Assembly (NCBI GenBank): GCA_900618425.1
Contig: UZAN01041168.1
Span: 24,716 to 62,846, forward strand
From: Echinostoma caproni
Lineage: Eukaryota > Platyhelminthes > Trematoda > Plagiorchiida > Echinostomatidae
Length of the DNA: 38,131 nucleotides
Direction of reading: 5' to 3'
The position numbers were made by a program, and so were the translations under genes. The notes beneath the pieces were generated by a model. It was not told where the DNA came from. It did not search any database and worked only from the letters and a program-made list of their open reading frames with translations. This document shows positions 12,278 through 24,487 of this stretch, in pieces. Every line of letters begins with the position of its first letter. Within the stretch, counting starts at the first letter, position 1.

Positions 12278-12465
12278 CCCGGGCGGTGGTGACCTGTTGG
12301 TAACGTCACCAAATTATCACCCAGGGGATGTGTTCGAATCCCACCACCACCGCCTGACTTTTCCCATTGTGTGTTAAATGGCAGCCCTTTGATTGGCCGC
12401 TTCCCCTTTCCTGAAAACTGAATCTTTGTAAATTCAATAAAAGGAAGTAAAATGAAAAAATGTTT
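12278..12465 (+). repeat. tRNA-derived SINE, family B (best copy)
   Basis: The head carries TGGTGACCTGTTGGTAAC (about 12284-12301), a plausible polymerase III A box, and TGTTCGAATCCC (about 12331-12342), an excellent B box. The body includes AAATGGCAGCCCTTTGATTG and a following GCCGCTTCCCCTTTCCTG block. The end is AATAAAAGGAAGTAAAATG followed by a short A run. The body and tail recur at 12690-12772, 28140-28326 and 33478-33562, which confirms a dispersed family. Head plus body plus A-rich tail in about 190 bp is typical SINE architecture. It is non-autonomous and would depend on a LINE for copying; the partner cannot be told from this window. Confidence 0.68.
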
Positions 12466-12689
12466 TCCGTATGAATAGATGCTTGGAAGAAAATCTAACA
12501 TACGCATACTGCTGATTTGAGCAAATTTAGGAAAATTTTAACCAGTAGAATTCGACACGCAAGTCGTGGTCGAATTCCAAGTTGTGAATCATCCGGATCG
12601 ACTTGCGTCATATGTCTGAAAAGTTTACTTGCATGCGCATTTTTTTGGTGATTTTTGTCGTACACAGAGCAAAGGAAATGCACCGGGTT

Positions 12690-13023
12690 TCATGGTAGCT
12701 ACTTTATTGGCTGCTTCCCCCTTTATGAGAATTCTATCAGTATGTATTTAATAAAAGGAAACAAAAATGAAGAGTGAAAGGCTAGGAGGAACTGCCCGGA
12801 GGTTTCTGTCTTTATGGGTTTCGTCGCTGGTGCCAATTAATCAACCTGAGGATTGGTCCGGTACCTCACAGGTAGAGTGCGAACACACGATCCACTTGGT
12901 CGCCAAGAAATTGATAATGCTGTTTCTCGTACCCGATACAGCACACTATCTTTTCAAGTCTGTTACGGATATCTCACCTCACTCATCCTAACACTAGCCT
13001 CCAGAGTTATGACCAGATCAAAA
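12690..13023. repeat. Composite short repeat: family B body (+) joined to inverted family A
   Basis: 12690-12772 matches the body and tail of family B (GGCTGCTTCCCCCTTTA, then AATAAAAGGAAACAAAAATG). It passes without a gap into the reverse complement of family A (12760-13023), which shares CTCACAGGTAGAGTGCGA-type and GGTCGCCAAG-type blocks with the inverted form of 9148-9440. The A-box region on the minus strand lies near 12895-12915. The same order and orientation is seen, decayed, at 8940-9088, suggesting that the joined form was itself copied. The open frame at 12767-12991 is incidental. Confidence 0.55.
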
Positions 13024-13835
13024 ACATTCTGAATCTGACTACTAGTTACAAGAAGGTGATGAAACCTAGCAAGTTCAAGACAGATGCATGGAGTTTCCCA
13101 TCTCTTTATTTCATAAATGGCAGCTAAAACTGCGAAGCACAGAAATGCGAGTTTATTTTTCGTACAAACCAAAACAAAACTGAACTGATTCACAATGATC
13201 CGAATTTTTGCAACTGCCTGCCTGAAGACAGTACAGTCATCCCATGGTTTGTGGGTGACTTTCGAAGGAACAAGCTTAGATCGAAATTAATAATTCTAAT
13301 TTCCTTATTCACATTGTTTCTCATCATCATCTAAATTGAATGTATTACATGCCAGTCAACAAAACTACAATAATTAATTTATCTGGGCCGGGCTGTGCTA
13401 TCAGCAATCATAATGATGTCAATACTGATCCATGTTTCATGTTCAGAAGTCTAAGAGTTGCTTGAGTGACCGAATATAACGACCTGATTTTACGGTCCTG
13501 TTGAATGTTACTTCACATTTTGCTTATGGTCAGCCTGTTCTCTCCTCTTCGATTTTGAGAACTCCAATGTAAGTCAACAAAGTGACAGTTCATCATTTCC
13601 TCAGTCAATCAGTTTTTCTTTTCTACCACTTTTGATGATGCATCAGTGAACGTGATCATTCATTCATCCGGTCACCTACCGATCCGTCACAAACCGGTTT
13701 GTGTACTACCTCAGTATAAGAGTTGTGCATTCGTATTTGCGTGCATATGAGCGTACCTAAAGAAAGGGAAATGCTTATGGTTCCGTTCCTGGTCCCGTCT
13801 CTTCTCGATCGAAATGGAATACATTAGATCCTTTT
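13024..13835. other. Non-coding stretch before assembly gap
   Basis: No recognised domain or repeat. The short open frame on the minus strand at 12963-13193 overlaps the family A repeat and looks incidental. Confidence 0.4.
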
Positions 13836-14769
13836 NNNNNNNNNNNNNNNNNNNNNNNNNNNNNNNNNNNNNNNNNNNNNNNNNNNNNNNNNNNNNNNNN
13901 NNNNNNNNNNNNNNNNNNNNNNNNNNNNNNNNNNNNNNNNNNNNNNNNNNNNNNNNNNNNNNNNNNNNNNNNNNNNNNNNNNNNNNNNNNNNNNNNNNNN
14001 NNNNNNNNNNNNNNNNNNNNNNNNNNNNNNNNNNNNNNNNNNNNNNNNNNNNNNNNNNNNNNNNNNNNNNNNNNNNNNNNNNNNNNNNNNNNNNNNNNNN
14101 NNNNNNNNNNNNNNNNNNNNNNNNNNNNNNNNNNNNNNNNNNNNNNNNNNNNNNNNNNNNNNNNNNNNNNNNNNNNNNNNNNNNNNNNNNNNNNNNNNNN
14201 NNNNNNNNNNNNNNNNNNNNNNNNNNNNNNNNNNNNNNNNNNNNNNNNNNNNNNNNNNNNNNNNNNNNNNNNNNNNNNNNNNNNNNNNNNNNNNNNNNNN
14301 NNNNNNNNNNNNNNNNNNNNNNNNNNNNNNNNNNNNNNNNNNNNNNNNNNNNNNNNNNNNNNNNNNNNNNNNNNNNNNNNNNNNNNNNNNNNNNNNNNNN
14401 NNNNNNNNNNNNNNNNNNNNNNNNNNNNNNNNNNNNNNNNNNNNNNNNNNNNNNNNNNNNNNNNNNNNNNNNNNNNNNNNNNNNNNNNNNNNNNNNNNNN
14501 NNNNNNNNNNNNNNNNNNNNNNNNNNNNNNNNNNNNNNNNNNNNNNNNNNNNNNNNNNNNNNNNNNNNNNNNNNNNNNNNNNNNNNNNNNNNNNNNNNNN
14601 NNNNNNNNNNNNNNNNNNNNNNNNNNNNNNNNNNNNNNNNNNNNNNNNNNNNNNNNNNNNNNNNNNNNNNNNNNNNNNNNNNNNNNNNNNNNNNNNNNNN
14701 NNNNNNNNNNNNNNNNNNNNNNNNNNNNNNNNNNNNNNNNNNNNNNNNNNNNNNNNNNNNNNNNNNNNN
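13836..14769. other. Assembly gap (934 N)
   Basis: Unbroken run of N. Any open frame drawn across it is meaningless. The sequence on either side shows no sign of a shared gene or repeat. Confidence 0.99.
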
Positions 14770-15184
14770 TTAAATAGAGATTACGATTAGGGTGTGCTGC
14801 TCAATTCGCTGATCATTCAAACTTATACTCAAACAACCTATTATATCTGAAATCCCTGTTTCTTACATGTACACTATAAATTGTGTTTTGGTTGACGTGG
14901 TTAAAATAATGATCCGCCCTTCCCCTGTTTCTCTGCTTTGAGTACTTATGCTCATGCACTAATTGCATTGACTTTATGCGAAATTACTGGTGCTTGTATT
15001 TTCTTTTCATCCTCTCTGTCCATTCAGTCAATAGTGTCACTGCGTCTAGGTTGACGCTGTTATCCTCTCTACCTCAAATGGAACCCTTTTGCGGAAAAAA
15101 TACTTAAACTAGTCAACAGGACTGCATTCGTGTGCCGTGGAAAAATTCTTCAATGATGTCTGTTTACTAAGGATAAATAAACGC
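14770..15184. other. Non-coding stretch, no recognised feature
   Basis: AT-rich sequence between the gap and the inverted-repeat element; nothing recognised. Confidence 0.4.
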
Positions 15185-15658
15185 GAAGAAATTTCTTTTC
15201 CATATATCGCTTCAGGTGTTTATATATATAGTTCGATTAGTCAGTAGAATAATATAGGGAATAGACTGTTGTTGAATGAATGTTTGGGTGCAAAATGTTT
15301 GGTTGACAACAAGCTGTGGGGTCAGGATAATTGGATAGGAGAAAGCCGGATAAAAATGTGTGAATTGGACACAATATGAAGGGTGTTAGTCAAGAATGAA
15401 TAAAACGGGTATGAACGTGTGCGAAAAAAGACAGTAAATGAGAAGTGGAGGAGGGAGAGAACAGAAAGTGTCACCTAATTGTTCTTATGGCCATGGTAAC
15501 AGTAGCGCTTGAACCAGATTACATTGCTTGCATAACTTCGGCTTCATGCTCCTAATTGCTATAGGTTCAACATCATTCTAGACCTTGTATTATTCTACTG
15601 TCTAATTGAACTACATATGTAAATGCCCGAAGCGATATATCGAAAAGAAATTTCTTCT
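15185..15658. mobile_element. MITE-like element with long terminal inverted repeats
   Basis: The left arm starts GAAGAAATTTCTTTTCCATA at 15185 and the reverse complement of the right arm (ending 15658) starts GAAGAAATTTCTTTTCGATA. The match continues through TATCGCTTC, TAGTTC.ATTAG.CAGTAG and AATAATA, and can be followed for roughly 95 bp per arm (about 15185-15280 and 15563-15658) with scattered mismatches. The interior of about 280 bp has no open frame of note. Long inverted arms around a short non-coding core, about 475 bp in all, suggest a MITE or a foldback element. I see no clear target-site duplication next to the arms. An alternative is two inverted copies of one short repeat. Confidence 0.55.
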
Positions 15659-15659
15659 C

Positions 15660-18600
15660 CTTTCGATTTTGTTCTTATGCATCGATGGGAATATTTCACT
15701 GTTTAACGTTGAGACTGCAGAATAAATGTGAGATGGAAATGGTTCTTTTCGCGTTTGTAATGCTAACTTATTTGTATAAATCTCTATTGTTTGTGGTCAT
15801 ACTTGTGGAAGTCAACGTGATTTTTTCCATTTAGCATAAATCAAATGATCAGTTTATCTTCCAGGATCACACTTTCTTCAACAGAGTAACATAATAACAA
15901 CGGAGATCTAGCGTGAAGCCCGATTTGTTTTATCTGAGGTCGAAACTTTACAGAAAAGACTTTTCACATCAATAAACCAATATGATATCGATCGTAGTTT
16001 TGCGGATGACTTGAAGCGAAACGACGAACAGCATCCAAATACCCCCATCACCTTGTTATTATTTTTGTGACGTTGGCATCATGCTTGTAGTATATATGTG
16101 TACATCCTTATGGGAGTAACTAAACCAGGCCGTCTCCTGGAAAGGTCGCTCGCTTCATGATCCTTTGCATTACCACCACCATCATAATTATACTTACTAC
16201 TTTTACTATTACTACTGTCCACTCCAATACTAAGATTGAACAGTATCACTCATTGAAAAAACAACGATCTGACGAACAAGCTTGCTTCCAGGGCTGTATC
16301 TACTGGTCAGTCAAAACACATTAGGAAAATCAGGGAAACAACACGGTGATAGGAAAGTCAAGCTTTTTTATATGTACCAGTTACGCGATCAGTGTTTGAA
16401 CACCCACCTCCGAGGTTCTCGACTCCCATTCTAATGAGTCGCACTTATTCTTTACACTTTGTTCTCTCGCTTTTCTGATCAAACCTCAGTGATCAATTTT
16501 CTGCCACTACTAGTTCGAATGGAATTATCGTATGTAACATATGCACGCATAGCTCTGGTTTCCTAATCTGTATGCCCACCAATAAAGAATCACATTTTTT
16601 GAGCTTCTTGAAAGATGTGATTTGAAAAACCCGTTTTGATAATCATGGAAATCTCCATTTTGTTTTATAATTGTGATTGTGAGAAAAATAGCCCTTCACT
16701 GCAACACAATAGAAACCATTGTGCCGAATTTTTGTTAGTATGCTCATTTATGCGAGGTCATATTGTTCTGTCCTTAATCCATCCATACATCGGTCCGTTC
16801 TTCGAGATACGTTCTAGATTGTAGTTGGAACGACCACACCACAGCTTAACAATTAACGACAACCTAATCAAAAAAAAACACAAACAGAGTTAATGAAGCT
16901 AAACAGGGTCAAAAGAAGATAAAAGTAAATGGGAGAGGACAGGGCCATCCGAGTATCGTGGAAATAGTAGCAGCTGATGTAAAAGTCTTAGGTCGAATGT
17001 TCTAACTGGCCTAATCTACTTAGTCGTTTGTTCTTGTTACCTGATAGATTTTGCCTCAAGTTGATTGTTGAAAACTGTTTTTTTTCTTTTTTTCGAACTT
17101 GAGGAATCTAATAGTTTATACGGTATTACTGTATTTTATTGACAAATTTTATGCAGTATACAACTAATGATTTTCACCGTTCGATCACCGCAGTGCTCGC
17201 GCGCGCCAAACCATTATCTCTAGTTATCTGAACAACTTGCTGTAATTGTTCTGATACCATTCAACATCTTCGACAGACAAAATCATGGTTGTTCAATGCA
17301 ACTTCACTTGGATTGTTTGTTGGGCCGATACATTATTTCTCAACATTCCATATTCAAATGGCCATCCATCTTAATCGCTTGATAGCTGAACTATGGTAAC
17401 AGTAGATTTTCCTATTGAGTATTGCATGGAGACGTGACTGGTTCAAAAATATCAATTGAGAAACAAATGTATATAAAAGGGAAGGTAATGAATGAAAAAA
17501 ATTAAAAAGCAATCTGTGTTGTGAGATTATGTATGACTGAAACTAAGCGAATTTGTTAAGATATTTTGATGAAGAATCAACAAAACACTTATTCGAAGCA
17601 TGTTCTGATCAAACCACATTAATTCTGACAGCAACATTAATGTTCAATACATAACTAACACCAGTTGAAACAACATAGCACACACGCAACCCTTCAATGA
17701 TGACTGAATTGCGGATACCCTTTCACGCAAGTCTTAAACACAATACAATACAATTTATCATTATCAGAAACATTGTGCAGTAATGTAAAATCTGTTGCTA
17801 ATTTGAACATGACAGTCACACCTCGAAATAAAACCGGAAGCCAGTGGGAAAGGTTAAAAACAGCTGTTAGAGCATATTAGGTGAGATAGAAAGCAATATT
17901 GAAAGCACTTATTGACTGAGAGAGGGGAATAAATGTTTATGAAAATTGTTGCTTACGCATCAACCTTTTTCCGTCGTGTTGTGTCCGAAAATTAGTAGGC
18001 AAATGAGCACACAACGAATGAAGCAGTAAGTTTATTGTAAACAGCAAATACTTAGCCGGTACACAAACCGAGGAACAATTAGGAACGATCAGCGTGTAGG
18101 AAGGCAGGCAGGCAGAATCCAGCTCACACGTCGCAGTACATGCGAATGCCGTCAAGTCGGAATTCAAACAGTCAGTCAATCGATCAATCAATTGAACCAC
18201 AGATGTGTATGAACACAAATCAGTCAGTTGTAAGCCATAACGTGGGAGACGGATTTATCGTTTCTTATTCAAAGACTGGGGTTTTGGTCTTTGGTGAGAA
18301 AGCGAGCGTTGATGCTTGTGAACTGGATTATTAAACAAGAGCCATTACCTTTCTTGAATAAATAATCCGGGATTAAGGCAACTCTTGTAAACAGTTCGAA
18401 TCTTCCAAATCAAGTATTTTTTATTTGGAATCTGGTGCTTATGCCAACATGTAACTGTAAATGGGTAATAAGCACTAGTGCAGTCTGTTATTAAACGCAG
18501 CAATGATTTAGTTTAAAGTCAATATATTTGATATGAAAACAATTTCCGCGTATCGAATTTGAACAGAGAAACCAAAACAGGTTTGCAAACCTCAGTTTGT

Positions 18601-20160
18601 GGCTTCTTTATTCCTATTCGATATGCTTTGTTTTCTTAGTGGAACTGAATATAGCTGTAGCTTCGTAGAATGTTGCAGCGAACCAATCAAGATAGATTTT
18701 AGAAGCGTTACGGAGCTCATCTGATCCAGAGAATCAGTTGTCAAATAATTCGCTCTAAAATCGTTTTTTTTTAAACAGCAAGAATCAAATCTATCGGCGC
18801 ATCGGAATCAGGTATCCACCGCCCGGTTGTGTGATTGAGTCAATGGGTTAAATGAGCAGGCAAAAGCCCGTACCCAGGTGGTGTACTGATATGTACCGAT
18901 CGCCATTTGACGGGTATCATTGAATTAAAAGACGTGGAGCGGGAAGAGCTAACTAACCAATCATCAACCTTCCAGTTCCGGCAGAAAGAGGCGTCAAAGG
19001 CCTGATTAACAACCACATACTTAAGCAACTACGAAATGCTGAAAGAAATTATACTGATTTTGGTTGACTGATACCATTTTACCGTCGAGCAAAAACACAA
19101 CTGAGCTTACAAACATTTTCGGTCAGTCTGAATGGTAACTTTGGTTTACCTGATGTGTTGTTTCAAGTCTTCGGTATGTTAAATTGGATTGATCTAATAT
19201 TGTAACTCGGTATATGAATAGGTAACAATGAAACAATCACATTAAGCTTATACGCCGAATTCCCGAGGATCTGAATCGTCAAAACGCGCGCAGTCAGTGG
19301 GTGACGTTGAGGTTCAGGTGATTAGTCTTCAAAACTAGTGTTAGATCAGGTTGTTTGGGCAATATTGTTTTATGGTTTATGTTTTCAACACCGTGAATTT
19401 ATCAATCCAATATGTTTGGGTACAGTTTTGAATAAAATAAAAGCCGTTTGGTGCTCTTAACTGCCGTTTAATTAGTCTGAAAAATAAAACAGCACATTGA
19501 GGATTGGTTACGACTTTAGTCAGCACACTTCTGCCTGGCGTCATGCTTTTTGTTTACTCAGTGAAATCCGTTTTATTGAACGCCACGTCTGACTTTACAT
19601 CCTGCATTTCAGTTTCCGCACTTCTTTCTATCCCCTTATCTCGCATAAATTTTGACTGACCGCAGTAATTTGTTCCTGAAACTCCACATTCACACGGATT
19701 TAATCACCAAACAGATTTTAGGACTTGAATGCAATACCCATTCCACCTCACAGTTTCCATATGTGGCATATGCACTGATGTTGATTTTTACCGGTCTCGT
19801 CCTCACACAATCCTAAGTTCCTCTTAACGATCAGTCAAACAAAATAAATTAAAACACTGTTACAGACCGGAGCGATCAATCTTTCAGCTGCCATGTTATG
19901 GTTGCACTGTTTTTTAAATTTTCAACATTGGAAGAAAAGTCTTTTGTTATGTATCGCTTGTTTTTGTTCAAACTACGTTTCTCTGGTAATCATGCTACGA
20001 AGTTGAATTCTGTAGGATTCCATCATATTTTCAATGTTACATAGCAAAGTAAAGTGAATTTATGAACAACAAGTTTTCCCAGGGTTGACGACACATAATA
20101 TCTCTTCTCCTTCTCCTCTTATTCAGATGATCAAATATCATTATTCAGGGAGGTAAATAA
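15660..20160. other. Non-coding stretch with small simple repeats
   Basis: No gene recognised over about 4.5 kb. Small items include trinucleotide-rich ACC/ATC/ACT sequence at about 16170-16220, an interrupted CAATA repeat at about 17741-17754, a GGCA-type repeat at 18100-18116, and CAGT/CAAT tetranucleotide sequence at 18168-18194. Open frames (16636-16824, 17937-18334, 18840-19028) show no family pattern. Confidence 0.45.
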
Positions 20161-20168
20161 GCTATATT

Positions 20169-20209
20169 GAATAGTAGGAATATAGATATGGATAGTAGGA
20201 ATACGTAGA
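20169..20209 (+). repeat. Short tandem duplication, about 21-bp unit, two copies
   Basis: Two adjacent copies share ATAGTAGGAATA; the first continues TAGATA and the second CGTAGA. It is a local duplication with no evident function. Confidence 0.7.
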
Positions 20210-22960
20210 TCTCATTAATATTGATTAAAAATAAACATCTGTTTTCCACGGATGATAACGAGAGAATTCTACTTGTACCGCAATTAAGTATGTATGGTTC
20301 CTAATTTTGTTTCATGCAAGGCTCGAAGAAATCACCTGTTTCACTCATCTGCCAGTATTATCCTTCTCATTTGNTTAAATTCTTACCACGCTACTGCTGC
20401 CCACCTTCTCCATTCATGTATTTCCCCAGACAGCCGTCCTGAAAGTTGACCATACATTTTGTACTCAATAAACAAGAAAGGAAAGAAAACACTTATTTTT
20501 ATCCACTTATTTTATTAAGTCATATTAATCATGGTAATTTGTCATCTATTATTCCCTTTGATTGGTAGCATTTCGCAACTCACTCTCTTCGTTTCATTAC
20601 TGCTGCTATGTTGCTATTTGAAACTTGGTGGAAAATTGCTCTCAATCGATGTCTCTCAAATGTGCCTGAATTTCACTCGGCTAAAGCTCTGCTCGGAATC
20701 GTTCAACTCATACAGTCTGGGCTTGTTTGCTGGTGCGTTTGTATGCAGTTATACTTGTTACCTTTTTAGTTGCACCACCTCATGTTGTTTGCCATGTTTG
20801 TTGCCTTCGTTAGGTCTTTGATTAGATTGGATTGCTCTATCCCCCTGTTTTCACATGAATCCTTGACTATCTTGCTTCTTTCTTTTCATCACTAAAACCA
20901 CCCGTACGATGTTTGCTTTGCTTTGCTACTCTATACACCAGCTTTTTTCGATTTTGTAATGACGGTGGTCGCTCGTGGCAACGACAACAGTCGCAACAAC
21001 AAACACGCTATCAAATGATCGGTTAACAAACGCTTAAAATTGTCTGATAGAAAGTGGTCCGCAGATGGGTTTTCTACTCCTTCCCTCTTTAATCTTGCAC
21101 ATGATCGATTTCCATGTGGTTTCCGCGCGTTGTCATCTTATGCACTGATCAGTGTTATTGACCGAGTGCGTGTAGATTTGTTTCCGTTTTTCTTTTATAA
21201 TTATCCTTCACCGTTGTGGTGCTTTTTAGTCGTTTTTCATTTGAACTGATGAATAAAAGCATTTCAGTCAGAGATCCAAATCAGTGCCAGCTATTGGCAA
21301 ATTGTTCATGATACTTGTTCCGCCGGATGTGTGTTTCAGTCGTGTACACCACTATTCACCGTACTGAATGCATATTTCTCGTAAAGTATATTGTGAGTTA
21401 GCCTTTGCATTAGCTGTTCACTTAGTTAATTGCTCACTGAATCGATTCAAGTTTCAGTCAAGATACGTGAAACAGATCACACTCCGTTTGAATTATCCTG
21501 ATTGTGAGCATTGCATCTCCTTAACCTGATTTGAATTGCAATGTATGTAGATTCCAACACCATTGGGGTCAGCAAACCATTCTACCCCTGGTGTTTTTAG
21601 CACATAAAAGAAGGAATGACATCATAATTGTAATGAAAATTTTTAACTTGGAATCGTTTTCGCTGAATTTGGCATTCATTAGGCTTTTTCAAATCTCATT
21701 CATTTGTGGTGTGTTTTGTCGTGCAGTGTAGTTGGAATTATCATTGCCGATGGTGAATTAAATGTAAATGCATGTAGGGAAACATTTTCCGGTGAAGTAG
21801 AGAAGAATCATCGCGGTCAATTTGATTGCTCACCTTTTCGATTAAGAGCCAGGAGGAATTATAGTGAACGTGCGATTCATAGCAAATGCGACAATAGTTT
21901 CTATCTGGATCTGTTCTCATCAAAGCCAGTGAGTGATGTTCTTCTTGTTGTGGCCCCAATGGACTGGTCAAAAGTGAACGAGGGTTATCAACGCTGATAT
22001 AAGGGTTTTCATCTTTAAAAGTCAATTCATCGAATGATCATTGAACCTGTTTCCAGTTTTCAAGCAGTGTACCAACATCTGTGTGTGGAATCCTCTACCA
22101 CATTTTATCCTTTTCATAACATCGTTTAGTTACGCGCTCCATTCGTTATGGAGGTGTTCGCCATTATGTTAACGTATTTTCTCGGTAATGTTGATCAGTA
22201 TCACGTTTGCACTTGTTCCAATGGACAGCTTCCGGCATGGGATTCGTTGATCGAATAAACAGATGTTTTTCAAACACAAAACTCAGTGTGCTGGAATTCG
22301 CACTGTTGTTGGTTACTCTATACTGAAGGGTGTTTAGTTAATATTGCTACTGAGCTAAATTATTGCTTCCGGAGATAGTGATCGATGGAACTAGAAAACA
22401 TCTTTAGCGCCAGAGGAGGAGGATTTATGAAAACATACAAAAACCCAACATACCACCATATGCGTTCTTTACGGAATTACCGGAGACCTCGGTAGTGGTG
22501 GTGGGTGTTGGCACTGAGGTTGGTGATAGTTTTTAGTCAGGTATCAGCTGCATAAGATGTAATTTCTTAGCACTCATTTCAACTGTTGAATGGCTCCTCG
22601 AGAAGACAAAGATATCAGCACATTTCTTCTGTCTGAATAAATTTCCGTGTTTCTTCTAACCAGTAATCGCATGCTATCATCGTGAAGGGTTTAAAAAAAC
22701 TGCGAAACACTGGCAATCAGTCGAATAGACCTCGGATAAAATTACGAATTTTTGAAATCAAGGGGACTTTTGTGGACATTTCTGGGACGGAAAGACCATA
22801 CGGAACCAAAGGGAAATAAATGTTCCTCCACACGGTCAGCCCATTCATGTGAATCATCACTTTTATCCCGGTTGCTTGATTTAGGTACTATTTTCCCTCT
22901 CTTTGTATGTGCACAGATTGCACAGTTTTTTTACTTAGATTCAAATGCCCTTGATTACCA
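20210..22960. other. Non-coding stretch, no recognised feature
   Basis: No recognised gene. The single N at 20374 is an ambiguous base. Open frames at 20531-20821 (cysteine- and leucine-rich, from T-rich sequence), 21040-21249 and 21704-22025 (overlapping on both strands) match no family I know. A GC-containing TTTGCTTTGCTTTGCT string lies at about 20914-20930. Confidence 0.45.
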
Positions 22961-22964
22961 TTAC

Positions 22965-22980
22965 ATATATATATATATAT
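22965..22980. repeat. (AT)8 microsatellite
   Basis: Perfect AT dinucleotide run. Confidence 0.9.
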
Positions 22981-24480
22981 GCCTGACGAGTGACAAGAAC
23001 CGCGGAATCGGTCGTGTCCTTGCATGGAAATTTTGTCTGGTCAGTCATATACTACTTATTATGACATATGTATATATAATACGAGTCCAAACTGTGCGTA
23101 GAGCATGAATACCTATATCGTCCATATCAAACTACAGAATATACCTAAACTATCACATATGTGTTCAAGTATAAACATGCGGTAAAATACTGATGCTCGT
23201 TTATAATTGTCTCCTGACTGTGAGAAGCAAGAAAGCTAAGTGCGTGGTTAAACGCGACAATCCAGAAGGCGGTCCTTTTATTGGATAAGCAGTTGAGTTT
23301 TATGCTCTGAGCTGTATCCATATACGAATCAGTCTCTATGTTCCGACTCGTCTGCCGACGTGACTTATCAATCTATGCATTCGTGCTAACCCGTAAATAA
23401 AAGGTTTTTTGATATATTTTGAAGGCTGTTCAAACAGCTTAACTTGGCAGTCACTCACCCCATATTTTTTTCGCTGCTACGTATATTGCTCCTCGATCAT
23501 TGCGCGTGACAGTCAGTAGGGACAGTGGTAGTCGTCAAAATTACTGAAAGAAAGCTGTGCTTACCAGATACCATGACAACAGGCTCTATTGATTGATTCC
23601 CAATATCTCATATTAAACGCGAAATAATTCATCTCACTAACGCACTAAACATAATCTCACTGATTATTTGTATCACGTTTCTGTCTCTTTTTGGAGGAGC
23701 ACAGATGTTTCGCCTACTTCAACGGTATTCTTCATTCGGGAGCAGATGCGTGTCTGATGTCATTTTGTGTCGTGCTATGTGGCTTAATTTTGCTGTCAGT
23801 ATTGATTACTTAACAGTCTTCAGTGTGCAATAGTTCGATGAACTTTTAGAAATACACATAGTTGTGCGATGAACAACAGACGGGGAAGATCCCATAATCA
23901 CGAAGACATGCTGTTCAGTGATAGAAGCCGATAATCTTAGCCCCGAGACTCAGAGTGGCTAACGACATCCGGTTCCGTTAGGTTAGGCGTGGTATTGAAC
24001 CAACAGCAAAGCTGCCTAACACCAAAGTTGGGTGGCGGTGGCAGGAAATCGTGTTCAATTGTGTCTGCATACGTTAACGCTCCTTATGATTATAAATAAA
24101 GATTTTTTGAACATTCTACTCAACAGTAGGTTCTTTGCACATCATTTGTTTATTCCGATGGCTGAACGACATTCAGGTTTTACCACTGACTGCAGCTTAC
24201 ACGTTACTGCTATGGATTTACGCCCTGGGTTGTTCCGTTGTAACTTTGTTTTGCAACAGATTTTCCTGCCGTTTTACTTGTCCCACAGAACAAATTGAGA
24301 ACAACAGCGTGGCGAACAAGCTCGTTTTTGGTTATTCGTAATCATGCCATTACATAACATTAAATATGAATAACAATAAGAACGAAACAAGGAATGAGAA
24401 ATTCGAGTCCTAATGATTCAGCTGTGGCTCCAATCATGCGTGCGTGTATTTGTGTGAAATTGATCAGTGTCAAAAGTTCA
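22981..24480. other. Non-coding stretch, no recognised feature
   Basis: No domain or known repeat family seen. The overlapping open frames at 24032-24341 have no recognisable pattern. Confidence 0.45.
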
Positions 24481-24487
24481 AGTGATT

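Noticed and set aside
13814..14773. 319-codon open frame
   Set aside because: It spans the 934-base N gap; only a few codons at its start are real sequence.
16380..16450. B-box-like string GGTTCTCGACTCCC
   Set aside because: No convincing A box at the right distance and no second copy found in the window.
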